Positions 21,861 to 31,457 of a stretch of DNA of 49,854 nt are shown piece after piece; the stretch's first letter is position 1; every line of letters begins with the position of its first letter. The notes below the pieces were generated by a model, which was not told where the DNA came from, ran no database searches, and saw only the letters and a list, made by a program, of their open reading frames with translations. The DNA comes from Patescibacteria group bacterium (GTDB lineage Bacteria > Patescibacteriota > Microgenomatia > Daviesbacterales > UBA10151), in the NCBI GenBank assembly GCA_943356485.1, contig CALRFD010000009.1, forward strand, positions 1 to 49,854, read 5' to 3'. A program made the translations under genes and the position numbers.

Positions 21861-23049
21861 CTAGTTTTTGGTGGGCTTTTGCTAGACTTCCTTCTGCTAA
21901 GCTTGAGATTAAAGACAGTTCACCTGCCAAGACAGCTGATCCCAAAACCCGTGCATATTCTAGCACATTAGATACATTCATTAAATTTAGTGCTTCCTGT
22001 TGAGTAGGTAGATGAGTGCCTCCGCCAACAGTTCCGACCTGTATTGATGGAAGGTAGATAGAAAAATATAGATCTCCATTTTCAAGTCTCTCTGCGGTTG
22101 TTACCCCTAAGCTGCCTTCCACAATATGAGCAGGATCTTGTCCGGTTGCCAGAAAAATTGCGGCAATAATATTGGCAAAATGAGAATTAAACCCAAGTGA
22201 TCCGGACATAATTGATCCTAAATGACATTTACTTTCTACTACCTCGACTATTTTTTCAGGAGTAGTTTTTAATATTTTTTTAACGGTCTTTTTTGAGAGA
22301 GTTACTTCTGCCCAGATTTTTTTACCTCTGCCTTGGATGAAATTAAGCCAGGAAGGTTTTTTATCCAGGTCGTAATTTCCAGCTAAAGCTATACACTCAG
22401 CGCCTGTTTCTTTCTCGATTAGATCTGCTGCTGCTTCTGTTGCAATGGTTGCCATATTCATACCCATGGCATCTTCCGGATCATAAGAGAACCTAACAAA
22501 AAGGTTTCTGCCAACAGAGTTGGTTTCGACCTTGAGCAGTTTCAGATGGGAAGAGGTTTTTTGGGTAATCTGGGAAATAAGGGAAATATGGGACTCAATC
22601 CAGTTCTTTGTTTTACGGTTCTGTTCAATTCCTGAGGTTTTAAAAACAGGTCCCCGGGAAATCCCGACATTTTCTATCTCTACTATTGCTCCACCAGCCT
22701 CTGTTATTGCTTTACACCCTCTGGAAATAGAGGCAACCAAAGCACCCTCGGTAGTAGCCAGAGGTATATAGTGTTCCTTTACCCCTGCCTTGCCGGCAGG
22801 CAGGCTTTCCGCTTTCCCCTGCCCGACAGTGCCAGTCTTTGGCAGGCGGGCCTTTACCCTGACTGGTCCTGCTACTCCTAGAGGGATTTGCGTTGCGCCA
22901 ATTAAATTCTCAATATTTCGGCCGTTAACCTGCTCCTCTGTAAAGTTAAATCCAGCTATATTAGTTAATTTTATCTTTAACTGTTTTTCTAAAGCCCCGC
23001 GCCGTTTTTGAGCAGATGTAAAATCACGTAGCGAATTGGTATTAAACAT
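21805..23049 (-). CDS. hmgA: Hydroxymethylglutaryl-CoA reductase, class I type
   Basis: Makes mevalonate from HMG-CoA with NAD(P)H. Motifs: ENLIGATQIPLGVAGP, catalytic Glu in ATTEGALVAS, DAMGMNM with the catalytic Asp, GNYDLDKKPS with the Lys, QVGTVGGGTHLPTQ, and a C-terminal His in LAKAHQK. I chose ATG 23049 over 23067 because a minus-strand -10 lies 8 nt upstream of it. The insert AESLPAGKAGVK and the tail ACLPAGRAEREK come from the CCTGCCTGCC palindrome and its GGGGAAAG neighbours. First gene of the minus-strand mevalonate run. Confidence 0.93.
   Translation of the reverse strand: MFNTNSLRDFTSAQKRRGALEKQLKIKLTNIAGFNFTEEQVNGRNIENLIGATQIPLGVAGPVRVKARLPKTGTVGQGKAESLPAGKAGVKEHYIPLATTEGALVASISRGCKAITEAGGAIVEIENVGISRGPVFKTSGIEQNRKTKNWIESHISLISQITQKTSSHLKLLKVETNSVGRNLFVRFSYDPEDAMGMNMATIATEAAADLIEKETGAECIALAGNYDLDKKPSWLNFIQGRGKKIWAEVTLSKKTVKKILKTTPEKIVEVVESKCHLGSIMSGSLGFNSHFANIIAAIFLATGQDPAHIVEGSLGVTTAERLENGDLYFSIYLPSIQVGTVGGGTHLPTQQEALNLMNVSNVLEYARVLGSAVLAGELSLISSLAEGSLAKAHQKLARGKGQACLPAGRAEREK
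22776..22856. repeat. Palindrome plus GGGTAAAGGGG-type repeats inside hmgA
   Basis: CCTGCCTTGCCGGCAGGCAGG-like palindrome (22784-22804, one base longer than consensus) embedded in CTTTACCCC and CTTTCCGCTTTCCCC runs, in frame between conserved HMG-CoA reductase motifs. Confidence 0.7.
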
Positions 23050-23057
23050 GAAAGGCA

Positions 23058-23087
23058 ATTCTATCATTATTCAAGAGAAAATGGTAA
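23058..23087 (-). promoter_or_regulatory. Promoter of the mevalonate gene run
   Basis: Minus strand TTACCA (23087-23082), 18-nt spacer, TAGAAT (23063-23058), then 8 nt to ATG 23049. The divergent polyprenyl synthase starts within 50 bp, so the two promoters overlap. Confidence 0.55.
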
Positions 23088-23096
23088 ATTATGGGC

Positions 23097-24131
23097 ATGG
23101 ATTTTAAAGATTATCAGAGTTTGGCTGTTGCAAAAATTAATGAACAACTGGAAAAACTACTGCAGGATTACTCATCTGATATAGGAGGGATCAGTCAGAG
23201 CTTGCAGCCTCTTATTAAGTTTTTTATTAAGGGCACTAAAGGTGGAAAAAGAGTAAGAGGAATATTTATTAAGTTAGGTTATGAGCTAGCAGGTGGGGGA
23301 ATCTCAGATGAAATTATTAAGATAGCAGCGGCATATGAAATTTTCCATACTGCCATTTTGGCGCATGATGATGTAATTGACCAAAGTCCGACAAGACGCG
23401 GGCAACCATCTTTATATAAAAGTTTAGGTGGAGCTCATCATGGTATCTCCCAGGCAATATGTTTAGGAGACTGCGGTTTCTTTTTAGCCACAAAGATCAT
23501 AGCTGAAAGTAATTTTCCGGCAAAGTTAAAAGTAGCAGCACTTGAGTATTTTTCAAAAGCAATGTTGGATACGGCAATAGGGGAGATGTTGGATGTTGAG
23601 TTGCCGTATTTAGGTTCAGAAAGGTTTGAAAAAGATGTTCATACTATTATGAAGTTAAAGACAGCCAGATATACGGTTTCAACCCCACTGCAGTTGGGAG
23701 CAGTATTAAGCGGAGAAGCTCAGGGGTTAGTTAAAATATTGGGACAATTCGGGGAGAATCTGGGAATTGCGTTTCAGATTCAGGATGATATTTTGGGGGT
23801 TTTTGGCCTTGAGGAAATAATGGGTAAATCAGTGACTTCTGATATTGAAGAAGGTAAAAACACCATATTAATAATAGAAGCTTTGAAAAAATCAACCCGA
23901 GAACAGAAGAAAGTATTAAAAAAATATTATGGAAAGGGTACTCTTACTCAAGCAGGGCTTAAAGCTGTCAGGAAAGTATTTTTAGAAACGAAGGCTTTGG
24001 ATTATGCGAAAAAAGAAGTTATTAAATACACCACCAGGGCAAGTAACCTAATTCCACGGATCACTAACAGCCCGGAAAAGAGTAAACTATTGCAACAGAT
24101 GATAGAATATTTAATTCAAAGGAGTAAATAA
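23097..24131 (+). CDS. Trans-type polyprenyl diphosphate synthase
   Basis: Builds linear isoprenoid diphosphates (GGPP/FPP size or longer) from IPP and DMAPP. GGKRVRG, the first Asp motif in LAHDDVIDQSPTRRG and the second in FQIQDDILGVFG are present, with the third K-rich loop GKSVTSDIEEGKNT. An in-frame ATG at 23091 is also possible; I prefer 23097 because TAAATT (23085-23090) could be its -10. About 344 aa. Divergent from hmgA and followed by uppS. Confidence 0.9.
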   Translation: MDFKDYQSLAVAKINEQLEKLLQDYSSDIGGISQSLQPLIKFFIKGTKGGKRVRGIFIKLGYELAGGGISDEIIKIAAAYEIFHTAILAHDDVIDQSPTRRGQPSLYKSLGGAHHGISQAICLGDCGFFLATKIIAESNFPAKLKVAALEYFSKAMLDTAIGEMLDVELPYLGSERFEKDVHTIMKLKTARYTVSTPLQLGAVLSGEAQGLVKILGQFGENLGIAFQIQDDILGVFGLEEIMGKSVTSDIEEGKNTILIIEALKKSTREQKKVLKKYYGKGTLTQAGLKAVRKVFLETKALDYAKKEVIKYTTRASNLIPRITNSPEKSKLLQQMIEYLIQRSK

Positions 24132-24168
24132 TTATTATAAAATTTATAAATATTATAATCGTTATATT
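24128..24168 (+). repeat. 9-nt-period TATAAT array, copy 4
   Basis: Units TATAAAATT, TATAAATAT, TATAATCGT and TATATTAAA fill the gap between the polyprenyl synthase stop and the uppS ATG at 24175. Confidence 0.75.
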
Positions 24169-24174
24169 AAAGAC

Positions 24175-24888
24175 ATGCAGATTAAAAATAAGCTCAATAA
24201 AAAGAATATCCCAAAACATATCGCCATCATTATGGATGGAAATAGAAGGTGGGCAAGAAATAAAGGTTTAAAAGATATAGAAGGTCATGAAAAAGGGGCG
24301 GAAGCCTTAGAAAAAATAGTTGAGGTTTGCGAGAAATTAGGAGTTAAAACAATTACAGTTTATGCTCTTTCAACAGAGAATATTAGAGAGCGGGCTAAAA
24401 GAGAAGTCTTAGGGCTTTTTAACTTAATGCGGATGGCTTATCACAAGAGAATAAAGAAAATGATGCAAAAAGGGGTTAGGGTGACTGTTCTAGGGGAGGT
24501 TACAGGTTTGCCTGCAACCATCAAAAACCTCATCACGCAACTAAGGAAAACATATATTAAGAGTGAATCAATTACTTTAAATATAGCTTTAAATTATGGA
24601 GGGAAAAAGGAACTAGTGGATGCAATAAAGAACATAGTTAAAGACGGCATAGATATTAATAAAATAAATGAAGAGTTGATCGATAAACATCTTTATACCA
24701 AGGGTCAATCTGATCCGGATTTAGTGATTCGGACCGGTGGGAGGATTAGGCTTTCTAATTTTCTGCTTTGGCAAACAGCCTATTCTGAGTTATATTTTAC
24801 CCATATTCTTTGGCCGGATTTTAATGAAAAAGAGCTGAAAAAGGCAATCATCTGGTATCAGGAACAGAAACGTAATTTTGGTAAATAG
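24175..24888 (+). CDS. uppS: Undecaprenyl (isoprenyl) diphosphate synthase, cis-type
   Basis: Makes the C55 lipid carrier for cell-wall and glycan synthesis. IAIIMDGNRRWARNKG (D21 and the Arg pair), GHEKGAEAL, ALSTENIRE and LVIRTGGRIRLSNFLLWQ are characteristic; RTGGRIR replaces the usual RTSGEQR. 237 aa. It uses the product of the upstream synthase, and membrane glycan enzymes at 42-48 kb would use the carrier. Confidence 0.94.
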   Translation: MQIKNKLNKKNIPKHIAIIMDGNRRWARNKGLKDIEGHEKGAEALEKIVEVCEKLGVKTITVYALSTENIRERAKREVLGLFNLMRMAYHKRIKKMMQKGVRVTVLGEVTGLPATIKNLITQLRKTYIKSESITLNIALNYGGKKELVDAIKNIVKDGIDINKINEELIDKHLYTKGQSDPDLVIRTGGRIRLSNFLLWQTAYSELYFTHILWPDFNEKELKKAIIWYQEQKRNFGK

Positions 24889-24892
24889 TCAG

Positions 24893-25282
24893 CTATTTAT
24901 CTCTGGAAGATATAGTGTAAGTTGAACCACCATCCAGTGTTGCTTCAAGAGTATACAAACTTCCATTAGTATTTGATTTATAACAATATGCATTATGTCT
25001 TTTTGGGTCATTTGGTATATTTCCTGAAATATAACCGCTCAGCTCCAAGCTAAGAATAGCTTCTTCCAAACAATTGTCGCTTCCTGAAACATATCTGCCG
25101 TTTTTTTGAAAATAGACTTCCAGTGCAGTTGTCAAAGTATTTAAATCGTGCTTCCTTACTGTATCCTGAGCCTTTCCTTTTACCACCAGGTAGGATATAA
25201 ATCCGATAGCAGATATTGTACCGATGATCATAATTACAACCAGTAGCTCTATCAGAGTGAATGCATTCTTCTTCATGTTCAT
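24893..25282 (-). CDS. Type IV pilin-like prepilin
   Basis: MNMKKNAFTLIELLVVIMII carries the prepilin peptidase site (A|FTLIE) and the hydrophobic helix. The C-terminal domain has a Cys pair (DNCLEE and AYCYKS), as in small pseudopilins. The start ATG 25282 overlaps the upstream stop as ATGA. A GTG at 25297 is less likely. It is the last gene of a minus-strand run of surface proteins. Confidence 0.88.
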   Translation of the reverse strand: MNMKKNAFTLIELLVVIMIIGTISAIGFISYLVVKGKAQDTVRKHDLNTLTTALEVYFQKNGRYVSGSDNCLEEAILSLELSGYISGNIPNDPKRHNAYCYKSNTNGSLYTLEATLDGGSTYTISSRDK

Positions 25283-28200
25283 GGGATTTCTGACCACTTT
25301 TGGTAGGTGAATGAAAAAAGGTTACGCAAAATTGGTAAATATTTAATCTGGTGGTTAATCTTTTCAGCAGGCTGGTTTGTATTTAAAGAGCCGGCAAGAC
25401 TTCGGCAGAATTGAATAGGTTCCTTACTACCGCCCGGGTTGATTGAAATAAAGCTGCCATTTATTGTTAAAGAGCCGGTTGTAACATTGTTGGTCGTACA
25501 ATTTGCCCCGGCAGTATAAATAATACCCTCGGAGATTATTATTGCGTCTATTTGGGTAACTGATGAATCAATGTTAACATCGCCTTTTACCACAAATACC
25601 AGTCCTGAGGTCTCTGTTTGCGGTGTCTGTTGGAGCTTATTGCCTGGTATCGGGCCTATATTCAAATTGCCTTTGACAAAGATAACGCCGGTTTGATTTC
25701 CTGAAATGTCTGAGGGGTTGTCAATCGTTAAATTGCCGTTAACAAAGTAAATCTTGTCCCTGGTTCTTAAATCAATAGAGGAAGGATTATCTCCTAAAGT
25801 GTAAAGCTGTTTATCCGCTCCTTCTTTAGGCAGCTTTGATTGGTCAAAATAAATAGATTTTAATTCGTCAAAACTCGGTATTTTATAAAAGAATGTTTTA
25901 GGATCTGCAACACAACCTCCGGAAGTGCTAAATACCGAGGTTGGATCAAGCCGGGGAGTAGTTACCAGCCCGGTAGCACGGTTATTTAAAGCACTGCTAC
26001 AACCAGGAGATGCAGTTGTTCCTGCTCCTCCTCCGGTGCCACCGCCGCCTCCTCCACCACCACCAGCTCCTCCTCCACCACCTCCGGTTCCACCTCCTCC
26101 GCCTCCTGTTGATGAGCCAGATACAGTTAATGTTTTAATTTCAGATTTGGTTACAGTTCCATCAATGCTTTTAACTACTGCATAAACTGTGGCTGGGTTT
26201 GGGGTGGATTGGAAGGTAGTAGAAATAGTAGCAGGAGAAACAGGGCAGTCAAGCTCAGCGCCGGCGTTTTCATAAGGGCATTCTTTAATAATTTTATCGT
26301 TGGCATAAATTGTGATCAAGTTAGTGCCAAAAGCATTAGTTACATGGGTGGCGATATCTACTTGAGCATTTGGTGCAATTGAATTAGGGAGTCCGGGAAA
26401 GTTAATAACCGGTGGATTAGGATTCTGCTTTTCCAGGATAAATTGTATAGTAGGGACATCGCAGTTATCGTAGGTACTTTTTATAAAAGGTAACTTTACT
26501 TGACATGATTTATCTTGCTCTGGTCGGTCAACTGATTGGCACGAAGAGCCTGACCTTACGATACATTTTGTTTGTTGTAATCTGTATCCAGGTGGGGGTG
26601 TAACGCTAGTTGTAGCTGATCCTTCATACAAGATTTCTGCGCCATTTCTGCTATCGGTTGTTTTTAAAGTAAGTGAGCTAAAGCTTCCGCTTCCCAGGGT
26701 AAGAGGTGTGCTGCCGGAACCTCCGCCAATAATTGATATTGAAACATTTGCAAGACCTTTTCCGACAGTATCTACTACTGATCCGGCAGGTCCGGCATCA
26801 TTTGGTATAGTTAGACCTCCTGCCTTAAACGCTCGAGTGCATATGGCCTCTCTTCCGGCAGTTGTACAGTAGGAGGAAAAAGCGCTTGATGATGTGCTGC
26901 AGGTGCTAAGGGTACGCAATTCAAGACAAGCGCTCACGGTTGAGGGTGAACACATTGATGGAAAAATAAGTTGAACATTAGTGCCTGCTATACCAGGGCC
27001 GATAATACAAGTCCTATCCTTGGATATAGAGCACTGATCCCGGCAGCCTGGTTTAACTTCCAGAGGAATTGAAAAGCCTCTATTACCGATGTTGTCGACA
27101 GCTGTGGCACAATACCAGACAGTTGAGGAAGAGGTATTTGGATAAGGGGTAGTTGTCGTAATGTTATATCCTGCAAGCTCAGTTGGGCAGGAGTCAGGTT
27201 TGGTGGTAAATTTTTGCAGTTTAAATGAATTGGAATCACAACCGGTATTTACATTTGATGTATTAGTATCACAATTGACAGTGATCTTAACATTTCTAAA
27301 ATCACTCACATTATTTGATATTGTGTTTGTTTCCAAAGCTTTGACTGTTGGCGGAGTGGTAGTAGCAGGGACAATGCTGATCTCCTTTGAATAATTGCGT
27401 ACTATTGGGGATCCGCATGAGTTAGAGATATCAACAGAGGCGCTGCTGTTAGGGTCATTTTTAGCAGCAAAAATGGCATTTACAGAATATTGAGGGTTAG
27501 AAGTTGCAGAGGGAGCGATACAATCAAAAATAGCCTGGTTATTATTGTCCCAGGACTGAAATGCGCATGAGGTAAATTCTGCTGGTGATACAGGATCTCC
27601 ACGCCTATGAGCTAATCTGCTTAAGGCGCAGGATACGGCAGGGCTGGTTTGAGTTCGATCCGGCTTGAGGATACAACTAAAATGGGAATTGGCTACAACA
27701 ATATTTGACTGATTTAGATTGTTGTCTATCCTGACTGGATTTGAAGAGAAATCATTACAATATTGACAGGAGGTTTTATCAAAGGTGCAGGTGTTTGGGT
27801 TACATTTAAGAGTTCCTCCCTCGTAACCGTTAAAATTGGTACAGCTTTTCCCATTCAGGCTTGTGCCGTCGCATTCTTCGAATTTTCCAAGTACGTTGTC
27901 TCCGCACTCATTTATTGCAACTTTTACTTCACCATTGATTTTAGAGCTTGGGTCACATCCAAAATAAGCAGGGTAGTCAGCAATTTTATCGTTAGTATAG
28001 CCTATTGGATAAACAGTAACAGTATATATACCGTGTGGTAATCCCGTCAGTAGGGCAGAAGTAGTCTCTTTTGGATAACCGTCATAATTTTGACCATTAC
28101 CGTTAGAATAGACTGCAGAGATACGGAACTCTTTAATCAGTGATAACAGATAAGGGTCTTTAATATTCCACTGTATTGAGATATAGTCTTTAAATTCTCC

Positions 28201-28311
28201 GGGTGAGGTTAATTCTCCAAATGAGCATACTGGTAAACCTTGCGCTAAGACAGGTTTTACGGTAGCAAATAAAACATAAGTAAACAATAAAATTGTTAAT
28301 GCTTTTTTCAT
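25279..28311 (-). CDS. Large secreted surface protein with Gly-rich linker
   Basis: 1010 aa. A cleavable signal peptide (MKKALTILLFTYVLFATVKP, then VLAQ) is followed by a fibronectin-like region, a Cys-rich DUF4215-like motif (CGDNVLGKFEECDGTSLNGK), several Cys-rich beta domains with Thr/Ser-rich spacers, an almost pure Gly/Thr linker (about 720-760) and a C-terminal beta-helix-like region with repeated strands (GNLTID, GNLNIG, GDVNID, GSLTING). No enzyme motif is visible. Probably a pilus-associated or S-layer-like adhesin, since the prepilin gene overlaps its end. Many Cys residues would need the Dsb/VKOR system. Confidence 0.75.
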   Translation of the reverse strand: MKKALTILLFTYVLFATVKPVLAQGLPVCSFGELTSPGEFKDYISIQWNIKDPYLLSLIKEFRISAVYSNGNGQNYDGYPKETTSALLTGLPHGIYTVTVYPIGYTNDKIADYPAYFGCDPSSKINGEVKVAINECGDNVLGKFEECDGTSLNGKSCTNFNGYEGGTLKCNPNTCTFDKTSCQYCNDFSSNPVRIDNNLNQSNIVVANSHFSCILKPDRTQTSPAVSCALSRLAHRRGDPVSPAEFTSCAFQSWDNNNQAIFDCIAPSATSNPQYSVNAIFAAKNDPNSSASVDISNSCGSPIVRNYSKEISIVPATTTPPTVKALETNTISNNVSDFRNVKITVNCDTNTSNVNTGCDSNSFKLQKFTTKPDSCPTELAGYNITTTTPYPNTSSSTVWYCATAVDNIGNRGFSIPLEVKPGCRDQCSISKDRTCIIGPGIAGTNVQLIFPSMCSPSTVSACLELRTLSTCSTSSSAFSSYCTTAGREAICTRAFKAGGLTIPNDAGPAGSVVDTVGKGLANVSISIIGGGSGSTPLTLGSGSFSSLTLKTTDSRNGAEILYEGSATTSVTPPPGYRLQQTKCIVRSGSSCQSVDRPEQDKSCQVKLPFIKSTYDNCDVPTIQFILEKQNPNPPVINFPGLPNSIAPNAQVDIATHVTNAFGTNLITIYANDKIIKECPYENAGAELDCPVSPATISTTFQSTPNPATVYAVVKSIDGTVTKSEIKTLTVSGSSTGGGGGGTGGGGGGAGGGGGGGGGTGGGAGTTASPGCSSALNNRATGLVTTPRLDPTSVFSTSGGCVADPKTFFYKIPSFDELKSIYFDQSKLPKEGADKQLYTLGDNPSSIDLRTRDKIYFVNGNLTIDNPSDISGNQTGVIFVKGNLNIGPIPGNKLQQTPQTETSGLVFVVKGDVNIDSSVTQIDAIIISEGIIYTAGANCTTNNVTTGSLTINGSFISINPGGSKEPIQFCRSLAGSLNTNQPAEKINHQIKYLPILRNLFSFTYQKWSEIP

Positions 28312-28323
28312 AGGCAGATTAAA

Positions 28324-28755
28324 CTACTTATACAAAACATATAAAATATTTAACTTGACAGTAAGGATCCTGACCGGTGTATCTTTTTTTAATCCTGAGC
28401 CATCTTTTGTGCAGGTTTTTATATCATTAAAGTCAGTACATTTATATATAATTGTAGAGTCTGTAATATTATATGTAAGTTCCCGGCTGCCGCCTTTAAG
28501 GGTCAGGCTGTTTTTGGTTTTATTTGCCACAGTACTATCAATCTCTTGATTTATGGGGATTTGTTTTGCTTCAAAGGAAGGTTGTTGCTGGATTTTTTGG
28601 GAGGGGCTTTGATATCCAGGCAGATAGATTAATTTGCGGGAGAGTAAAATTACTACTATTGCGGATATAAGAAAAAACGGATATAAAAACTGTCTTTTCT
28701 TCCAAAAAGGTTGAGGGGAGATGATTGTTTCTACTTTCTCATTAATTTTATCCAT
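28324..28755 (-). CDS. Single-pass membrane protein, 143 aa
   Basis: MDKINEKVETIISPQPFWKK, one membrane helix (about 26-42) and an outside domain with two Cys (YKCTDFNDIKTCTKDG). The longest frame begins at 28887 but overlaps the upstream gene by 128 nt, so I prefer ATG 28755, 4 nt after that gene's stop. Not assigned to a family; its layout matches the 161-aa protein at 30803. Confidence 0.65.
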   Translation of the reverse strand: MDKINEKVETIISPQPFWKKRQFLYPFFLISAIVVILLSRKLIYLPGYQSPSQKIQQQPSFEAKQIPINQEIDSTVANKTKNSLTLKGGSRELTYNITDSTIIYKCTDFNDIKTCTKDGSGLKKDTPVRILTVKLNILYVLYK

Positions 28756-28759
28756 TTTC

Positions 28760-30796
28760 TTACTGCGGCCCTCCCGGTGTTGTAATCTTAGTATTGGAAT
28801 GCACATCTCCGCCGGTAGTTTGAATCCAGGGTAGGTTGGGTCTTGAGGCAGGTGGTGTTGTTCCTCCTCCTCCCGGAGGTGTCCCATCAGGTCCTAATAC
28901 AACAACAACTACAGTGTCTGAGGCGGTGTCTGACCCTTTCTGGCAGACTATGGTGTAGGTATAAACATTAGGTCCGGTTAGATTTGGTGTTATTGATTCA
29001 ATATGCGCAGTTCCTCCTGAGCTGGATGCTTTAGACCCTGACCAGTTGCCAGAGGCAGAGCAGGAATCTGGATTATTGGTAGTAACCCAGGACAGGGCAA
29101 CTGCAGTGTTGTTGTTTAAAGTAAGCGGACCCTCACTATTATTAGCCTGCAGATTAACAGTAGGTAAGCTACCTCCTCCAGCAGCAGGAGCAGTAACGAT
29201 TAAGTTAAAGGTGGTGGACTTAGAGCTGACTCCGGTTGAAGCTCCATTAACTGTAATCGGATAAGTACCAACCGGAGTTCCGGCATTAGCATAGACAGTA
29301 TATGCGCTGTAGCAGGTTAAATTAGGACTGCAGGAAGCAGGAAGTAAGTCTTTACTGGCACCGTCGGGAAGAGTAGAGCTTGAGGATAGATTAACTGTTT
29401 GAGGATTGCCCGCGCTCTGGCTGACATTAATGATAGTTGAACCGCTTGATCCTTGAGTCAGGGTAAGATTCCCTGTATTTGAAAGGGAGTAATTAAAAGG
29501 ATCGGAGATGGTGACATCAGGACAGCTAGCAGTTGTTGTAACTGCAGGACTACTACTGTCTGTGACTGTTACAGAGCCTGTCTTTGTACCTTTTGAGGAA
29601 TAGGAAATTGTTTGGGAGTTAGTTCTTAATGCTGATCCAGTTGTTGTTTTACCTGCTAGAGCATTAGTTCCCGCCCAGACATAAGTAAAAGGTCCTGTAC
29701 CTCCTAAAGTATCTGCTGTCCAGCTAACATTTTGATTAGTAGTTGTACTTGTAGGATTAACAGAACATGTAACTTCCAAATTTGGATTTTGTGATGTTGC
29801 TGAGCTTACAAATATATCAGGCTGACATATCGCTCCAAACCATTCTCCTCCTGTGCCGTCTTTCACCATCTGATAAGAAAACCGGTAAGTTCCGGAAGTA
29901 TCAGGGGCAGTAGTATTAAAGGTAAAGGTGGTTGGATTACCAGGGTCAATAGGGGAGGAAGCTAAGTTAACTCTGGCTGGCCTACTGCCTTTGCCGCTGT
30001 TCCCGCCGTTTCTATCACCCCAGGCTATTGGAGTGTCTGAATTAGCTTGAGGTTGTTGTGCTCCTAACTTATAATTCCCACCAGATGTCCAGGGATTAAA
30101 GGTTTGAGTAGAGGTATTTGAGGGATTATTCATGATAACCGTAGCAGAATAAGTACCTCCTGCAGTAATAGCATCGCCGTTATTAATACTAAGATCAGAG
30201 CAGTTTGCAGCATTGCTGGTACTGGTAACAGCAGGAGGAGCATCAGCAGTTTTGGTAAGAGAGAAGTCGTCTACATATGGATCATGGCATGAACGTTGAT
30301 CATTGCAGCCTCCCTGGGTACCGGACAAATAGACCGTTAAGGTAGTGCTGGTGGGTATGATGCCAATTCTTAAGGTAGTATTACCAATTGAAGAACCGCT
30401 AGCAGGACAGGTCTGCTCCGTACAGACCATTTGTTCATTACCTGCAACCAAAGTAACTTGTCCGCTTTCTCCTGCTCCATCAGCAAATACCCCTGCTTTA
30501 ACAGAAACATGATACTCTGCACCAGGTATAAGGTCGGTGAAAGTTTTAAAAAGCAAACCATTAACAGAGCCGCTGCTAGTAGTATTAGAGAGTTTAACTG
30601 AATCTCTCGAGTTCCCGACAATCGTACTTTCCTGCTGGACTGAGCCATTAGTTGCCCAGTCTGAGAATCCACTATCAAAATTGTCAGTGCAGGTGTTTCC
30701 GGAACAGTTAAGAGAAGCTAACACAGGCGAAGGAGAGCAAAGGATTAAGAAGAGTGAGAATAATAAAAGCGGTAGTTTAAATATATATTTTTTCAT
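28760..30796 (-). CDS. Secreted multi-domain Ig-like surface protein
   Basis: 678 aa with signal peptide (KLPLLLFSLFLILCSPSPVL). Domains in order: a carbohydrate-binding-module-like jelly roll with paired Cys (about 30-190), an NBR1-Ig-like domain with conserved Trp (NPWTSGGNYKLG ... WFGAICQPD, about 200-330), two or three Ig/PKD-like repeats (VTCSVNP, SCPDVTISDP), and a Cys-bearing Ig domain before a Pro/Gly-rich tail. No enzymatic motif. Likely cell-surface binding. Confidence 0.72.
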   Translation of the reverse strand: MKKYIFKLPLLLFSLFLILCSPSPVLASLNCSGNTCTDNFDSGFSDWATNGSVQQESTIVGNSRDSVKLSNTTSSGSVNGLLFKTFTDLIPGAEYHVSVKAGVFADGAGESGQVTLVAGNEQMVCTEQTCPASGSSIGNTTLRIGIIPTSTTLTVYLSGTQGGCNDQRSCHDPYVDDFSLTKTADAPPAVTSTSNAANCSDLSINNGDAITAGGTYSATVIMNNPSNTSTQTFNPWTSGGNYKLGAQQPQANSDTPIAWGDRNGGNSGKGSRPARVNLASSPIDPGNPTTFTFNTTAPDTSGTYRFSYQMVKDGTGGEWFGAICQPDIFVSSATSQNPNLEVTCSVNPTSTTTNQNVSWTADTLGGTGPFTYVWAGTNALAGKTTTGSALRTNSQTISYSSKGTKTGSVTVTDSSSPAVTTTASCPDVTISDPFNYSLSNTGNLTLTQGSSGSTIINVSQSAGNPQTVNLSSSSTLPDGASKDLLPASCSPNLTCYSAYTVYANAGTPVGTYPITVNGASTGVSSKSTTFNLIVTAPAAGGGSLPTVNLQANNSEGPLTLNNNTAVALSWVTTNNPDSCSASGNWSGSKASSSGGTAHIESITPNLTGPNVYTYTIVCQKGSDTASDTVVVVVLGPDGTPPGGGGTTPPASRPNLPWIQTTGGDVHSNTKITTPGGPQ

Positions 30797-30802
30797 ATTT
30801 AA

Positions 30803-31288
30803 TTATTTTTTAGAACCTTTCGGATACATTTGTATTTGAATTACTTTTTGACCTTTTGAATCAAATACCAGGTAGACTTCAGCTCCTTTTTTCTTCGCCA
30901 GGTCTTCCAGATATACTGTTTCGCTCGGCATGCTAAACTGCTTCATCTCCTCATTGCTTTTAGCTCCTAATACCAGTTGGGAGATTAAGACATCATTTGA
31001 AACCTGGTATGAAGATGGTTTTTCGTCCTTGGATTTAACAGTAATCATATTTTTATTTGTATCGATTGCCTGGACTATTCCGACCAATCCTCTTAGCGGT
31101 TTAATGGATTGTTTTTCAGCCAGTTGTATTTGTTGAGAAGGAAGAGACTTTTTAAAAAAGTTATAAAGACTAAAGCTGATTAATAAAAAGACTAAAACTC
31201 CTATTCCGGTTAAGAATTTGATTGATTTATAGAAAGGCGCAGGTTTAATTATGACCATGGGTTCACCTTGGGTAGCATTTGGATCCAT
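30803..31288 (-). CDS. Single-pass membrane protein with small beta domain, 161 aa
   Basis: A cytoplasmic leader of about 22 residues, one membrane helix (FLTGIGVLVFLLISFSLYNF) and an outside domain with a GIVQAIDTNKNMITVKSKD strand pair, similar to small OB/DUF5666-like folds. First gene of the minus-strand surface-protein run 31288-24893. Function unknown. Confidence 0.62.
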   Translation of the reverse strand: MDPNATQGEPMVIIKPAPFYKSIKFLTGIGVLVFLLISFSLYNFFKKSLPSQQIQLAEKQSIKPLRGLVGIVQAIDTNKNMITVKSKDEKPSSYQVSNDVLISQLVLGAKSNEEMKQFSMPSETVYLEDLAKKKGAEVYLVFDSKGQKVIQIQMYPKGSKK

Positions 31289-31457
31289 CTTAATATATGA
31301 ATTAATTATGAACTTAAGGAATAATCGATGTCAAGGGAAAGGGTAGGGCTTCTTAAGATAACTAAAATTCAAATTTTGCTCACAAAAAATCCCCCACTTG
31401 CAAAAAGTGAAGGAATGTGATATATAAACACTGCTACTATATTTAATATAGGCCTAT

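Noticed and set aside
25925..26185. Proline-rich open frame on the plus strand
   Set aside because: It is the complement of the poly-Gly linker of the minus-strand surface protein and has no protein character of its own.
28756..28887. N-terminal extension of the 143-aa membrane protein
   Set aside because: It lies within the 3' end of the upstream surface-protein gene in another frame and has low-complexity His/Glu content.
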